Shown here one piece after another: positions 50,169 to 58,264 of a DNA stretch of 64,000 nt (the stretch's first letter is position 1; each line of letters starts with the position of its first letter). The notes beneath the pieces are model-generated. The model was not told where the DNA came from and did no database searches. It saw nothing but the letters and a program-made list of their open reading frames with translations. The stretch is from Lachnospiraceae bacterium (lineage in GTDB: Bacteria; Bacillota; Clostridia; Lachnospirales; Lachnospiraceae), in NCBI GenBank assembly GCA_910575475.1, contig CAJTGD010000006.1, positions 122,208 to 186,207 on the forward strand, in the 5' to 3' direction. The position numbers and the translations under genes were made by a program.

Positions 50169-51365
50169 ATGAATGCAAAATATCAGAAAACGATCTACGC
50201 GTGTTTTGTAGGATATGTTGTACAGGCGATCATCAATAATTTTGTCCCGCTTTTGTTTTTGACCTTTGAGAGTACGTACCAGATTCCGCTCAGCCGGATC
50301 ACCATACTGATCACGTTTAACTTCGGGATCCAGCTGCTGGTGGACCTGCTGTCGGCGGGATTTGTGGACAGGATCGGATACCGGGTTTCGATCATGCTCG
50401 CCCATATTTTTTCGGCGGCGGGGCTGCTGGGACTTGCCGTGCTGCCGGAGATACTGCCCAGCGCCTATGCGGGGCTCTTGATCTCGGTGACGATCTATGC
50501 CCTGGGGGGCGGGCTTTTGGAGGTGCTGGTCAGCCCGATCGTGGAGAGCTGTCCCACGGACAATAAGGAAAAGGCTATGAGTCTGCTGCATTCCTTCTAC
50601 TGCTGGGGGCATGTGGGAGTGGTGCTCCTTTCCACCCTGTTTTTCCGGATATTTGGGATTGAAAACTGGAAGCTTCTGACCGTGATCTGGATGATCGTTC
50701 CCGTTGCCAATGCATTTGTTTTTGCAAAAACGCCGATGGCGCCGCTTGTGGAAGAGGGGGAAAAGGGAATGACCATGGCAGACCTGTTCCGAAGCAAGGT
50801 GTTCTGGGTGCTGATGCTGATGATGACGTGCGCGGGCGCCAGTGAACAGGCCGTGAGCCAGTGGGCGTCTACCTTTGCCGAGAGGGGGCTGGGCGTGACC
50901 AAGACCGTGGGAGACCTGGCCGGTCCCATGGCATTTGCCATATTGATGGGAAGCGCGCGAGCCTTCTATGGAAAATTTGGAGACAGGATCGATCTGGATC
51001 GGTTTATGGTCGGAAGCGGAATCCTCTGCGTGCTGTCCTACCTGTGCATTTCCCTATCGCCGTCCCCGGTGCTGTCCCTTGTGGGCTGTGCCGTCTGCGG
51101 ACTGTCCGTGGGGATTATGTGGCCCGGGAGCTTCAGCAAGGCGTCCGCTCTGATCAGAAACGGCGGGACGGCCATGTTCGCGCTGCTGGCTCTGGCGGGA
51201 GACTTAGGGTGCTCCGGCGGTCCCACGCTGGTGGGAACGATTTCCAGTATGGCGTCGGACGACCTGAAAAAAGGAATCCTGGCAGCGGTGATATTTCCGG
51301 TATTGCTGGTGGCAGGGGTGGTGCTCAGCCGCAGGCCGATGGATCGCAGCAGTGACCGTTCTTAG
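50169..51365 (+). CDS. major facilitator superfamily transporter
   Basis: 398 residues, twelve TMs, with the MFS loop motif after TM2 (AGFVDRIGYRVS) and its relative in the second half (YGKFGDRIDLDR). AAAAGGAG precedes the ATG. The sequence resembles sugar or drug MFS carriers of the FucP/YfkF kind; substrate not determined. The message leader contains two GTAC-centred palindromes, and the gene ends at a nested hairpin (51380-51472). Confidence 0.85.
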   Translation: MNAKYQKTIYACFVGYVVQAIINNFVPLLFLTFESTYQIPLSRITILITFNFGIQLLVDLLSAGFVDRIGYRVSIMLAHIFSAAGLLGLAVLPEILPSAYAGLLISVTIYALGGGLLEVLVSPIVESCPTDNKEKAMSLLHSFYCWGHVGVVLLSTLFFRIFGIENWKLLTVIWMIVPVANAFVFAKTPMAPLVEEGEKGMTMADLFRSKVFWVLMLMMTCAGASEQAVSQWASTFAERGLGVTKTVGDLAGPMAFAILMGSARAFYGKFGDRIDLDRFMVGSGILCVLSYLCISLSPSPVLSLVGCAVCGLSVGIMWPGSFSKASALIRNGGTAMFALLALAGDLGCSGGPTLVGTISSMASDDLKKGILAAVIFPVLLVAGVVLSRRPMDRSSDRS

Positions 51366-51472
51366 GAACTGTGAAGAAATAAGGAACTGTAGCAGATGGA
51401 TGCGTAGGTTGGATGATCTTTAGATCATCCAACCTACGGGCGGAATATTTATCGACAATTCCTTAATCTGTT
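51363..51472. repeat. nested inverted repeat (AGGAACTGT outer arms, GGTTGGATGATC palindrome, copy 3)
   Basis: AGGAACTGT occurs at 51364 and 51382. TAAGGAACTGT pairs with ACAATTCCTTA (51455-51465) with one mismatch. Inside, GTAGGTTGGATGATCT pairs perfectly with 51422-51437. It separates two convergent genes and overlaps the stop of the minus-strand one, so it should terminate both. Confidence 0.75.
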
Positions 51473-53043
51473 TTGGTATATTTCTCGATCAGACATTCAT
51501 GAGTCTTTTTTTCTTTATCATAGTTGATTCCCACTAAGAGGATATCTCCTGTATATGTTTCAATCCATGACGTATATTCCTTCTCCTTGATCTGTCGGAT
51601 GGCGCCGCCGGCGGTTTTATCCCATTTCAGTTCTACTACCAGCGCCGGACGGTTCACGTTCCGCTTCGGCAGATATGCCACATCCGCAAAGCCTTTTCCT
51701 GATGGAAGCTCCATGATCGGATTTACATAATATACCTTTGCGCTGTAGTATGCCATGAGGATTGCGCAGGTAAGTGAATTTTCGTGATGATATTTCAACA
51801 CGGACGCGGTTTCGTTATGGATTGCGGACAGTCCGTCTGCCACAGCGTTTCCGTCCAGCGCCCATGTGCGTTCCAGAAGCTCCTGGGAGCGGTTCAGGGA
51901 CTGGATTACGCCTTCCCATCCGCCGACCTTTACAGCCCGTATAAATTCCAGCTCGATCTCCTGATTGGGAATAAAAACCTCGCTTGTAATCTTATCATAG
52001 GTCAGGTAACCAAGGTGAACCAGCAGCGTCAGCACGTCGTCCTTAGTCCGGAATGTGGTCATATCGTTCTGGAATGTGGAAGGGTCGATCACACAGCGCC
52101 CATTTCCGAGCATTGCAGTAATGGCTTCCTTCAATCCATCAAAATTCAGATCAATATAAACCTTCAATGCCTCGTAAGTCTCCGTTCCAGTCCAATAACT
52201 CTGGATTTCTTTCCATGTTAATGCGTCTGCAACGGATTTTGGATTGTAGATATGAAGCCGGCCCACTCGATATCCGTCGTACCATCTTTCCATCTCGCCG
52301 TAGTCCACATCCCGCTCATTGCATGCCGCAAGGACTTCTTCCTCCGTAAATCCAAAATATTCATCCAGGTTCTTGGGGGAGATCATGGAATAATCATCAA
52401 AAATATTGACCGCAGAGTGTTCCCCGTACTTCTTGATCGGCAGGATTCCCGTCATATAGACCAGTTCCGCATATTCCGCGTCTTTAAAAAGCCCCCGTAA
52501 AAAATCCAGATATCTTTTCTGCTCTTCTTTACGGTTCCTTGCAATCCGGAATACACAGTCCCACTCATCAACAATGAAGATAAATCCGTTTCCGGTCTGA
52601 ATAAATATCTGTTCAAGAGCATCTGTCAGACTGCTGTCTGCGCCGATTCTTTTACATTCTGGAAATTCAATCAGCAATTCTGACGTTACGCTTCTCTCCA
52701 TTTCTTCAATATATGTGCCAAGATGATCTTCTGTTTTCAAAAAACGCTGCATATTTAACCGGATCACCTGGTGTTGGTTCAAATGCTCCTGAAAGCTGGG
52801 GTCCCGCTCAATATTCAGACCGGAAAACAGTTCGGCTGAATCGCAGCCGCAGCTATAGTAAGCAGTCAGCATGTTCGCTGCCATTGATTTTCCAAAACGG
52901 CGCGGACGGCTCACACATACGAATTTCCTTTCGGTTCTGTATACCGCATTCATCTTTGAGATCAGCATACTTTTATCAATATAGAAATTAGAAAAACGTG
53001 AGTCCTGAAATGAAATATTTCCCGGATTTACATAAATCCCCAT
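51463..53043 (-). CDS. AAA-ATPase-like / PD-(D/E)XK nuclease fusion (DUF1703 type)
   Basis: 526 residues. The N-terminal AAA-like domain has an atypical P-loop SRPRRFGKSM (residues about 44-53) and Walker B FIFIVDEWD. The C-terminal half carries the nuclease-like core KGFADVAYLP and LVVELKWDKTAGGAIRQI (ExK). Such proteins are abundant and highly duplicated in gut Clostridia and Bacteroidetes; their role is unknown, with selfish-element or defence functions proposed. AGGAG precedes the ATG. Confidence 0.85.
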   Translation of the reverse strand: MGIYVNPGNISFQDSRFSNFYIDKSMLISKMNAVYRTERKFVCVSRPRRFGKSMAANMLTAYYSCGCDSAELFSGLNIERDPSFQEHLNQHQVIRLNMQRFLKTEDHLGTYIEEMERSVTSELLIEFPECKRIGADSSLTDALEQIFIQTGNGFIFIVDEWDCVFRIARNRKEEQKRYLDFLRGLFKDAEYAELVYMTGILPIKKYGEHSAVNIFDDYSMISPKNLDEYFGFTEEEVLAACNERDVDYGEMERWYDGYRVGRLHIYNPKSVADALTWKEIQSYWTGTETYEALKVYIDLNFDGLKEAITAMLGNGRCVIDPSTFQNDMTTFRTKDDVLTLLVHLGYLTYDKITSEVFIPNQEIELEFIRAVKVGGWEGVIQSLNRSQELLERTWALDGNAVADGLSAIHNETASVLKYHHENSLTCAILMAYYSAKVYYVNPIMELPSGKGFADVAYLPKRNVNRPALVVELKWDKTAGGAIRQIKEKEYTSWIETYTGDILLVGINYDKEKKTHECLIEKYTKTD

Positions 53044-53140
53044 GCCGAATCATCTCCTTTACAATCTAAGTTGATTTCATTTTATCATTGAAAAACAGTC
53101 GAGGCAAGCGGAAAACGGGTATCCCTGTCCTGCTTTTGCC

Positions 53141-53168
53141 GCAGTTTACCGGCAAGCCGGTAAACTGC
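53141..53168. repeat. 28-bp perfect palindrome overlapping the kinase stop codon
   Basis: GCAGTTTACCGGC and GCCGGTAAACTGC separated by AA. The kinase stop (53146-53148) lies inside the left arm, and the palindrome encodes the last residues SLPACR. No T-run follows. Confidence 0.8.
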
Positions 53169-54420
53169 GAGAGGGGTTGCATGTGCCGGGTATGGAGAAG
53201 TAAAACATCACTCCGTCCGGCATATTTTTTACGCCGTAATCCAGGTTTTGCATGGACAGGATCTGTGCGACTATGGACAGCCCCAGCCCGGAGCCGTGAT
53301 AGCCGGTATCCGGATTCCGGTAAAACTTTGTCCAGATCCTGGGCAGTATTTCCTCCGGTATCGCTTTTCCCTCGTTCAGGATGGAGAAATGCAGGAGATC
53401 CCCGCGCATGGTCAGGGACAGTTCCAGCCTGCCGCCGGGGCATACATTTTTCCGGGCGTTCAGGATCAGGTTGTCCAGCACCTGCTCCATCCGTTTTCGG
53501 TCTGTCTTTACAAAAATTTTCTCCTCCGGAAGCTCATACTCCAATTGGAAATCCGCGTCCGGAATGTCGGTCAGCAGGCGTCCCGCCGCGGTTTCTGCCA
53601 ATTCCACAAAGTCCAATGTTTCCATCACAAGCTCAGAAGCGCCGCTCTCCAGCGCCGACAGATCCAGGAGGGTAGTGATCAGGCCGCTCATGCGCTCGGT
53701 CTCGGAAATGATGATGTCCGTGTAACGCTGCCGCACTGTCTCGTCAGTCTCGTCCTGGATTCCTTCCGCATAGGCCCGGATGACTCCGACGGGGGTTTTC
53801 ATTTCATGGGACAGGCTGTCGGTCAAATCTTTGCGCTCCGCAAGAAGACGCTGCTTTTCCGCCACCTCTTCTGCAAGCTGAGCGTTGGCAGCTTCCAGGC
53901 GGGCGTTGGTATCTTCCAGCTGCGAATTGGCATTTTCCAAGCGTACATTGGTATCTTCCAGTTGCGAATTAGCATTTTCCAGCTGAGTATTGGTATCTTC
54001 CAGCTGCAAATTAGCATTTTCCAGCTGTATATTGGCATCCTCCAGCTGTGAATTTGTGAGTTCCAGCCGGGCCAGCGTATCCTGCAGGTTTTCGGACATC
54101 TGCCTCAAGCTGTGGGAGAGCTCGCCGAATTCATTCTCCGAGGTGAGCCGGCAGGGCTCGGAAAAGTCCAGATGCGCCAGTCGCCCGGCTGCCGCATTAA
54201 GCCGGGAAATGGGGTCGGAGATAAAACGACCCATCAGAAAATCGACTGCCAGGATCAGCGGGATCACGAATCCGAGCCAGACCAGAAGGGATATATCCGG
54301 ATCATCAGATATATGTGTGGAAAACAGGTAAGACGCGATCAACAGGACACCGGCAAGCTTGGAGGTGAGGATGATTTTTTTACGGACCGTGCGGGGGGAA
54401 AACATTTTTTTCAGATTCAT
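53146..54420 (-). CDS. sensor histidine kinase with nine heptad repeats before the DHp helix
   Basis: 424 residues: TMs at about 21-35 and 43-63, HAMP about 62-115, then residues 123-185 consisting of nine near-identical heptads (QLEDTN, QLENAN and similar), and the phospho-acceptor His205 in SLSHEMKTPVG. The ATPase domain shows DNLILNARKN and GYHGSGLGLSIV. Only about 7 residues separate the TMs externally, so the signal is probably sensed in or at the membrane. The heptads, encoded by 21-bp tandem repeats, would extend the signalling coiled coil by about 9 nm. It overlaps the regulator stop (ATGA). Confidence 0.9.
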   Translation of the reverse strand: MNLKKMFSPRTVRKKIILTSKLAGVLLIASYLFSTHISDDPDISLLVWLGFVIPLILAVDFLMGRFISDPISRLNAAAGRLAHLDFSEPCRLTSENEFGELSHSLRQMSENLQDTLARLELTNSQLEDANIQLENANLQLEDTNTQLENANSQLEDTNVRLENANSQLEDTNARLEAANAQLAEEVAEKQRLLAERKDLTDSLSHEMKTPVGVIRAYAEGIQDETDETVRQRYTDIIISETERMSGLITTLLDLSALESGASELVMETLDFVELAETAAGRLLTDIPDADFQLEYELPEEKIFVKTDRKRMEQVLDNLILNARKNVCPGGRLELSLTMRGDLLHFSILNEGKAIPEEILPRIWTKFYRNPDTGYHGSGLGLSIVAQILSMQNLDYGVKNMPDGVMFYFSIPGTCNPSRSLPACR

Positions 54421-55085
54421 GTGGGTACCTCGAATTTGTAGCCGGAGCGAATCAGGGTAACGATATTTTTGCCCTCGCTGCCCAGCTTTTGGCGGAGATT
54501 TTTGATGTGGGCGTCCACCGTGCGGGTGGTCCCTTCAAATTCATAGCCCCAGATCCGGTTCAGAAGCTGGTCCCGGCTGAAGATCTGCCCGGGATTTGCC
54601 ATGAGGAAATGGAGCAGCTCATATTCCTTGTGCGTAAGCGTGATCTCCTGCCCGTCCACATAGACCTTGCGGGAGGCTGGCTGGAGCGCGGTCTTTCCGG
54701 CGCAGAGGGTGCCGAGGGGAGCGCAGGAGGTCCGGCGCAGCAGGGCATTTACCTTTGCCAGCAGGACTCTGGGGCTGAAAGGCTTTGTCATGTAATCGTC
54801 CGCACCGTATTCATAGCCTTTCAGCTTGTCCTCCTCACTGCTTTTGGCGGTCAGCAGGATCACCGGCGTATTGCCCATCTCACGGGCGAGCCGGCATACC
54901 GAAAAGCCGTCCAGATGGGGCATCATGATATCCAGGATCAGCAGATCCACGGGAGTGCTTTTGAGCAGAATCAGGGCATCCACGCCGTCGTCCGCGGTCA
55001 GGCAGGTGTGGCCGCCTTTTCTCATATATTCTGCAATGATATCCTGCATGTTTTTTTCATCTTCTGCGATTAAAATAGATGCCAT
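54417..55085 (-). CDS. OmpR-family response regulator
   Basis: 222 residues. Receiver with EDE (8-10), phospho-acceptor Asp52 (LLILDIMMPHL) and Lys in MTKPFSPR. The winged helix ends TLIRSGYKFEV. GGAGAGACC-like sequence is seen near the start but no strong Shine-Dalgarno. It is coupled to the heptad-repeat kinase. A good promoter lies just upstream. Confidence 0.9.
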   Translation of the reverse strand: MASILIAEDEKNMQDIIAEYMRKGGHTCLTADDGVDALILLKSTPVDLLILDIMMPHLDGFSVCRLAREMGNTPVILLTAKSSEEDKLKGYEYGADDYMTKPFSPRVLLAKVNALLRRTSCAPLGTLCAGKTALQPASRKVYVDGQEITLTHKEYELLHFLMANPGQIFSRDQLLNRIWGYEFEGTTRTVDAHIKNLRQKLGSEGKNIVTLIRSGYKFEVPT

Positions 55086-55120
55086 AGGAGAGACCTCGCT
55101 TTGTTGGGAATATGCAATTT

Positions 55121-55149
55121 ATTATAGACCTTCTGAAATTGTTTTACAA
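55121..55149 (-). promoter_or_regulatory. promoter of the regulator/kinase operon
   Basis: Minus strand TTGTAA (55144-55149), 17-bp spacer, TATAAT (55121-55126). Confidence 0.7.
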
Positions 55150-55196
55150 TATAAAAACCGGCATTCCTATTGTCAGAATAAGAAAATAATAATAGA

Positions 55197-55497
55197 GTAT
55201 ATCTTAATCCAGAATTGAAGGAAATGTTTTTTGCACTGGATTTGATTGAATCGTATGGTTCAGGCAGAAGAGAAAGGAAAGCCGGAGGGTGATATCACAA
55301 AGACTACCACAAAGACCTTGGTAAAGATTTTGGGACTTATGCGGGAAAGACCTGATATAACAGCAGAGGAGCTGGCGGAAGAAATAGGAATTACTAAAAA
55401 TGGTATTCGCTACCATATCAAAAAACTTAAAAGCCAGGGTAAAATAGTGCGCATAGATCCATCAAAGTATGGACAATGGAAGGTATTTGACGAGTAA
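55197..55497 (+). pseudogene. C-terminal winged-helix remnant of an AlbA_2-type protein
   Basis: From 55203 one frame reads LNPELKEMFFALDLIESYGSG. After a frame change near 55250 the other reads TTTKTLVKILGLMRERP, AEEIGITKNGIRYHIKKLKSQGKI and ends at 55495. Both are typical of the C-terminal part of AlbA_2/AAA_4 DNA-binding proteins, the family suggested for the gene at 1-93. The N-terminal two-thirds is missing. The 83-codon second frame still encodes a complete winged helix. Confidence 0.65.
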
Positions 55498-55536
55498 TCA
55501 TGAGATCAGGAAGAAGCCGCCGGCCGGAACAGCAGC

Positions 55537-56067
55537 TTACACCCTGCATTCCAGCTGACGGTCAAAGGGCTCTGCATCCGTATGCTTTTTCTGGAGCTCT
55601 TTTGCATCGACGCATCCCATTCTTTGATAAAATGCCTGTGTTTCCACGGCGGAGTGAGCGGAAATGTATAATTTTTCCGCCCCGTGCTTCCTGGCCCATT
55701 CCTTTGCTGCACAGAAAAGTGCCGTTCCGATTCCGGAACCGCGCAGGTCTTCTGAGACATGAAGGCTTGTCAGGTCAAGATACTGGTGTCTGCTGCCGAA
55801 CAGGCCGGCCTCAACGGAGACAAACCCCTTGAGGGAACGGCCGCTGAACGCCGCATACACAAAGCCGCCGGAAGATACTGTATTTTTCAGGCAGGAGATC
55901 AGGAAGTCATAATCGCTTTCTGCCCAATCATCAATAAAGGGCGCGTCCTTGATCACCCATCCGTTGTTCTCTTTCCGCCAGCATTTTGTGACGGTCTGAT
56001 GCCGGATAAAATCCTGAAATAGCTCCCGGCAGAGCTCCTGTTCAGATAACGCCCTGTAATGAATCAT
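55537..56067 (-). CDS. GNAT-family N-acetyltransferase
   Basis: 176 residues. The acetyl-CoA loop LRGSGIGTALFCAA follows LTSLHVSEDL, and the late YISAHSAVETQAFYQRMG strand is typical. AGGAGG lies before the ATG. Acceptor unknown. It is divergent from the YitT-type gene and shares a palindromic promoter region with it. Confidence 0.88.
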   Translation of the reverse strand: MIHYRALSEQELCRELFQDFIRHQTVTKCWRKENNGWVIKDAPFIDDWAESDYDFLISCLKNTVSSGGFVYAAFSGRSLKGFVSVEAGLFGSRHQYLDLTSLHVSEDLRGSGIGTALFCAAKEWARKHGAEKLYISAHSAVETQAFYQRMGCVDAKELQKKHTDAEPFDRQLECRV

Positions 56068-56100
56068 GAGCAGGGATCCTCCTTTTCAATCACTATTCTT

Positions 56101-56169
56101 AGTGTAATGCAATATTTCTAAAAGTCAATACTCGAAATAGTTGACTTTCCGGGCCTGCGGCGTTACAAT
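56101..56169. promoter_or_regulatory. back-to-back promoters with a shared inverted repeat
   Basis: Plus: TTGACT (56141-56146), 17 bp, TACAAT (56164-56169) for the YitT-type gene. Minus: TTGACT (56123-56128), 16 bp, TACACT (56101-56106) for the GNAT gene. The -35 boxes are the arms of AAAGTCAA-n12-TTGACTTT (56121-56148), so one bound protein could block both. Confidence 0.65.
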
Positions 56170-56189
56170 GCGAAACGGAGGAAAAACAA

Positions 56190-57032
56190 ATGAAAACGAA
56201 AATGCACAGCTTCTTTATGATGACAGCGGCCACCCTGATCATGGCCGTAGGGATTTATTTTTTTAAGTTTACCAATAATTTTACATTCGGCGGGATCACG
56301 GGTCTCGCTGTCCTTGTCGCAAAATCCGGGCTGATCTCCGCGTCGGATTTTTCTTTTGCGGCAAACATGATCCTGCTGGTGCTGGGAGCCGTGATCCTGG
56401 GGCGGAAGTTCGTGGCGAAGACCGCTTACTGCAGCGTCCTGCTCTCGGTCCTGCTGTCCCTGTTTGAAAGGATCTGGCCCATGCATCAGCCTTTTACGAA
56501 CGAGCCTTTGCTGGAGGTGATCTTCGCGATCGTGCTTCCTGCTTTCGGATCCGCGGTGCTGTTCAATATCGGGGCTTCCAGCGGCGGCACAGATATCGTA
56601 GCCATGATCCTGAAAAAGTATTCCAGCATTGACATCGGCCGGGCACTGATGCTGTCCGACGTGGCGATCACGGTAGCCGGATTTTTCGTGTTTGACGTGG
56701 AGGTGGGGCTGTATTCCTGCCTGGGACTGGCGTTCCGCTCTGTGCTGGTGGACAACTTTATCGAAAGCCTGAACCTGTCCAAGTATTTTAACGTATTCTG
56801 CAGCAGGCCGGAGCCGATCTGTGATTTTATCGTACATGAGCTGAACCGCAGCGCTACGATCTGCGACGGACAGGGGGCATTTACCGGATCCCAGAAGTAC
56901 ATCATCTTTACCGCGCTGAACCGGCATCAGGCGGTGCTGCTGAGGAATTTTATTAAAAAAGAGGATCCTTCCGCGTTCATATTGATTTCCAATACAAGTG
57001 AGATCATTGGGAAAGGGTTTCATAGTGTGTAA
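56190..57032 (+). CDS. YitT-family membrane protein (DUF161 + DUF2179)
   Basis: 280 residues. Five to six TMs with the family segments FKFTNNFTFGGITGLAVL and NIGASSGGTDIVAMI, then a cytoplasmic DUF2179 domain (ELNRSATICDGQGAFTG, NRHQAVLLRNFI). Function in bacteria is not well established; a transporter or regulator is likely. GGAGG precedes the ATG. Confidence 0.9.
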   Translation: MKTKMHSFFMMTAATLIMAVGIYFFKFTNNFTFGGITGLAVLVAKSGLISASDFSFAANMILLVLGAVILGRKFVAKTAYCSVLLSVLLSLFERIWPMHQPFTNEPLLEVIFAIVLPAFGSAVLFNIGASSGGTDIVAMILKKYSSIDIGRALMLSDVAITVAGFFVFDVEVGLYSCLGLAFRSVLVDNFIESLNLSKYFNVFCSRPEPICDFIVHELNRSATICDGQGAFTGSQKYIIFTALNRHQAVLLRNFIKKEDPSAFILISNTSEIIGKGFHSV

Positions 57033-57049
57033 GGGGCTGCGGGCAGATC

Positions 57050-57253
57050 GTGGGAATAAACGTTCTAATATGTTCGGAGGCAATCACTATTTTCTTTACA
57101 AAAGTCACACAGGAGAGACATATACCTTTTGAGATCACTGCGGAGCCGGATCCCTTTTACAGTGAGAGCAATATTCGGTATCTGGAAAAAAAGATGGAGG
57201 ATTATAAGGCCGGGCGGCTAAAGCTTGCAGAGCATGATCTGATAGAAGAATGA
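57050..57253 (+). pseudogene. RelB/DinJ-type antitoxin, C-terminal fragment
   Basis: The frame begins without a ribosome site. It reads GINV, an interrupting three-residue insert, then SEAITIFFTKV, ERHIPFEI and DPFYSESNIRYL...HDLIEE. This is the second helix and toxin-binding tail of a RelB-type antitoxin, with a 9-bp insertion and no N-terminal strand. No toxin gene follows. Confidence 0.6.
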
Positions 57254-57308
57254 GAGGAAGCTTATGCAGAGACAGCGGATACCTAACGGTCATGCTTTAT
57301 TTAGAATA

Positions 57309-57340
57309 AAGCTGACAATCATATCTAATGTCGTCAGCTT
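57309..57340 (-). terminator. hairpin after the XRE-cupin gene
   Basis: AAGCTGAC (57309-57316) pairs with GTCAGCTT (57333-57340), with TTTATTC following on the minus strand. Confidence 0.5.
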
Positions 57341-57348
57341 CAACCAGT

Positions 57349-57909
57349 TTAGAATGTATACGGGGAGGTGGAGACCATCAGGATCTTCGCCTCCTCGTCT
57401 GTTATATTGCTCCAGCGGTGGCCGATATAGTTGGGGTAATACAGCGTATCGTGTTCGTTCAGCTCATAGGTTCCTTTATTTTCCATATCAAATATCACAC
57501 TTCCATACAGTACATACACGAACTCTTCCCCGCCATGGTGGGCGTACTCCCCGGAATCTGCGTGGGAGGGCACAGTGACGGTTGCCGCGTACATCTCATT
57601 TTTTCCCTGGATGATCAGGGATTCGATCAGGGATTTCCCATTGCTCGTATTGCGGACAAATGACTTCTGGTCCGTATGGCGCACGAGCTGAACCTGCTCG
57701 TCATCTTCTTCCAGGAACAGGGAGAAGACCGGGAGGTCGAGGGCGTCGCATATGGACTTTAAGGTGAGCAGGTTGGGGGAGGTTTTGCCGGTTTCAATCT
57801 GGCTGATGGTACTCGCCGCCACATTTGACACGTTGGACAGGTCGCGGATCGATAAATTCTGTCCCAGACGGTGCTCCTTGAGGGTTTTTCCGATTTTGTT
57901 TAAATCCAT
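57349..57909 (-). CDS. XRE-family regulator with C-terminal cupin domain
   Basis: 186 residues. Helix-turn-helix at about 10-65 (LSIRDLSNVSNVAASTISQIE) and a cupin at about 110-180 with YAHHGGEEFVYVLYGS and the second-motif residues GHRWSN. Such PuuR/SutR-like proteins sense small metabolites in the cupin. It faces the amidohydrolase/adenine deaminase genes; GAAC/GTTC inverted repeats overlap their promoter (58201-58243). Confidence 0.9.
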   Translation of the reverse strand: MDLNKIGKTLKEHRLGQNLSIRDLSNVSNVAASTISQIETGKTSPNLLTLKSICDALDLPVFSLFLEEDDEQVQLVRHTDQKSFVRNTSNGKSLIESLIIQGKNEMYAATVTVPSHADSGEYAHHGGEEFVYVLYGSVIFDMENKGTYELNEHDTLYYPNYIGHRWSNITDEEAKILMVSTSPYTF

Positions 57910-58200
57910 GTATGGACCTCCTGATCAAAATTCTGTGTGGATGGGATTGGCGGGTATCATTGTGCTTTTGCGGCAGATGTAAAGTGACTGATGGATTGTG
58001 ATGGCTTACATTTTTGTCTTAGAGTGCCGTATTAAGAAGAAGGAGTTTTGTAAATTGTACTTACGGACGATGAAATCTGCCGCTCAGTATAACTTCAAGT
58101 ATACCAATGTTCTTGGAAAATTGAAAGAAAAAAATGAAATTTATTCAATTTTGGAACGGAGCAAGGTATATTTTGGTCTGGAAGCGACCAGTAACATAGA
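57910..58200. other. intergenic region between XRE-cupin regulator and amidohydrolase
   Basis: The regulator ribosome site AGGAGG lies at 57917-57922. A 67-codon frame at 57998-58204 has no ribosome site and atypical composition, so it is not called. Nothing else is evident. Confidence 0.4.
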
Positions 58201-58243
58201 TTGACAAATTGAACAATGTTCGATACAATGAACAATAGAATTA
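58201..58243 (+). promoter_or_regulatory. promoter and GAAC/GTTC operator of the amidohydrolase operon
   Basis: TTGACA (58201-58206), 17-bp spacer, TACAAT (58224-58229). The spacer contains GAAC-AAT-GTTC (58211-58221), and GTTC...GAAC continues across the -10 to 58234. It is a near-ideal promoter with an overlapping inverted repeat, a natural target for the XRE-cupin protein. Confidence 0.7.
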
Positions 58244-58264
58244 TGAGAAAAGGAGGTGGCATCA

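Noticed and set aside
57998..58204. 67-codon frame between the XRE-cupin gene and the amidohydrolase
   Set aside because: No ribosome site, unusual composition, overlaps the amidohydrolase promoter by a few bases, and no recognisable motif.
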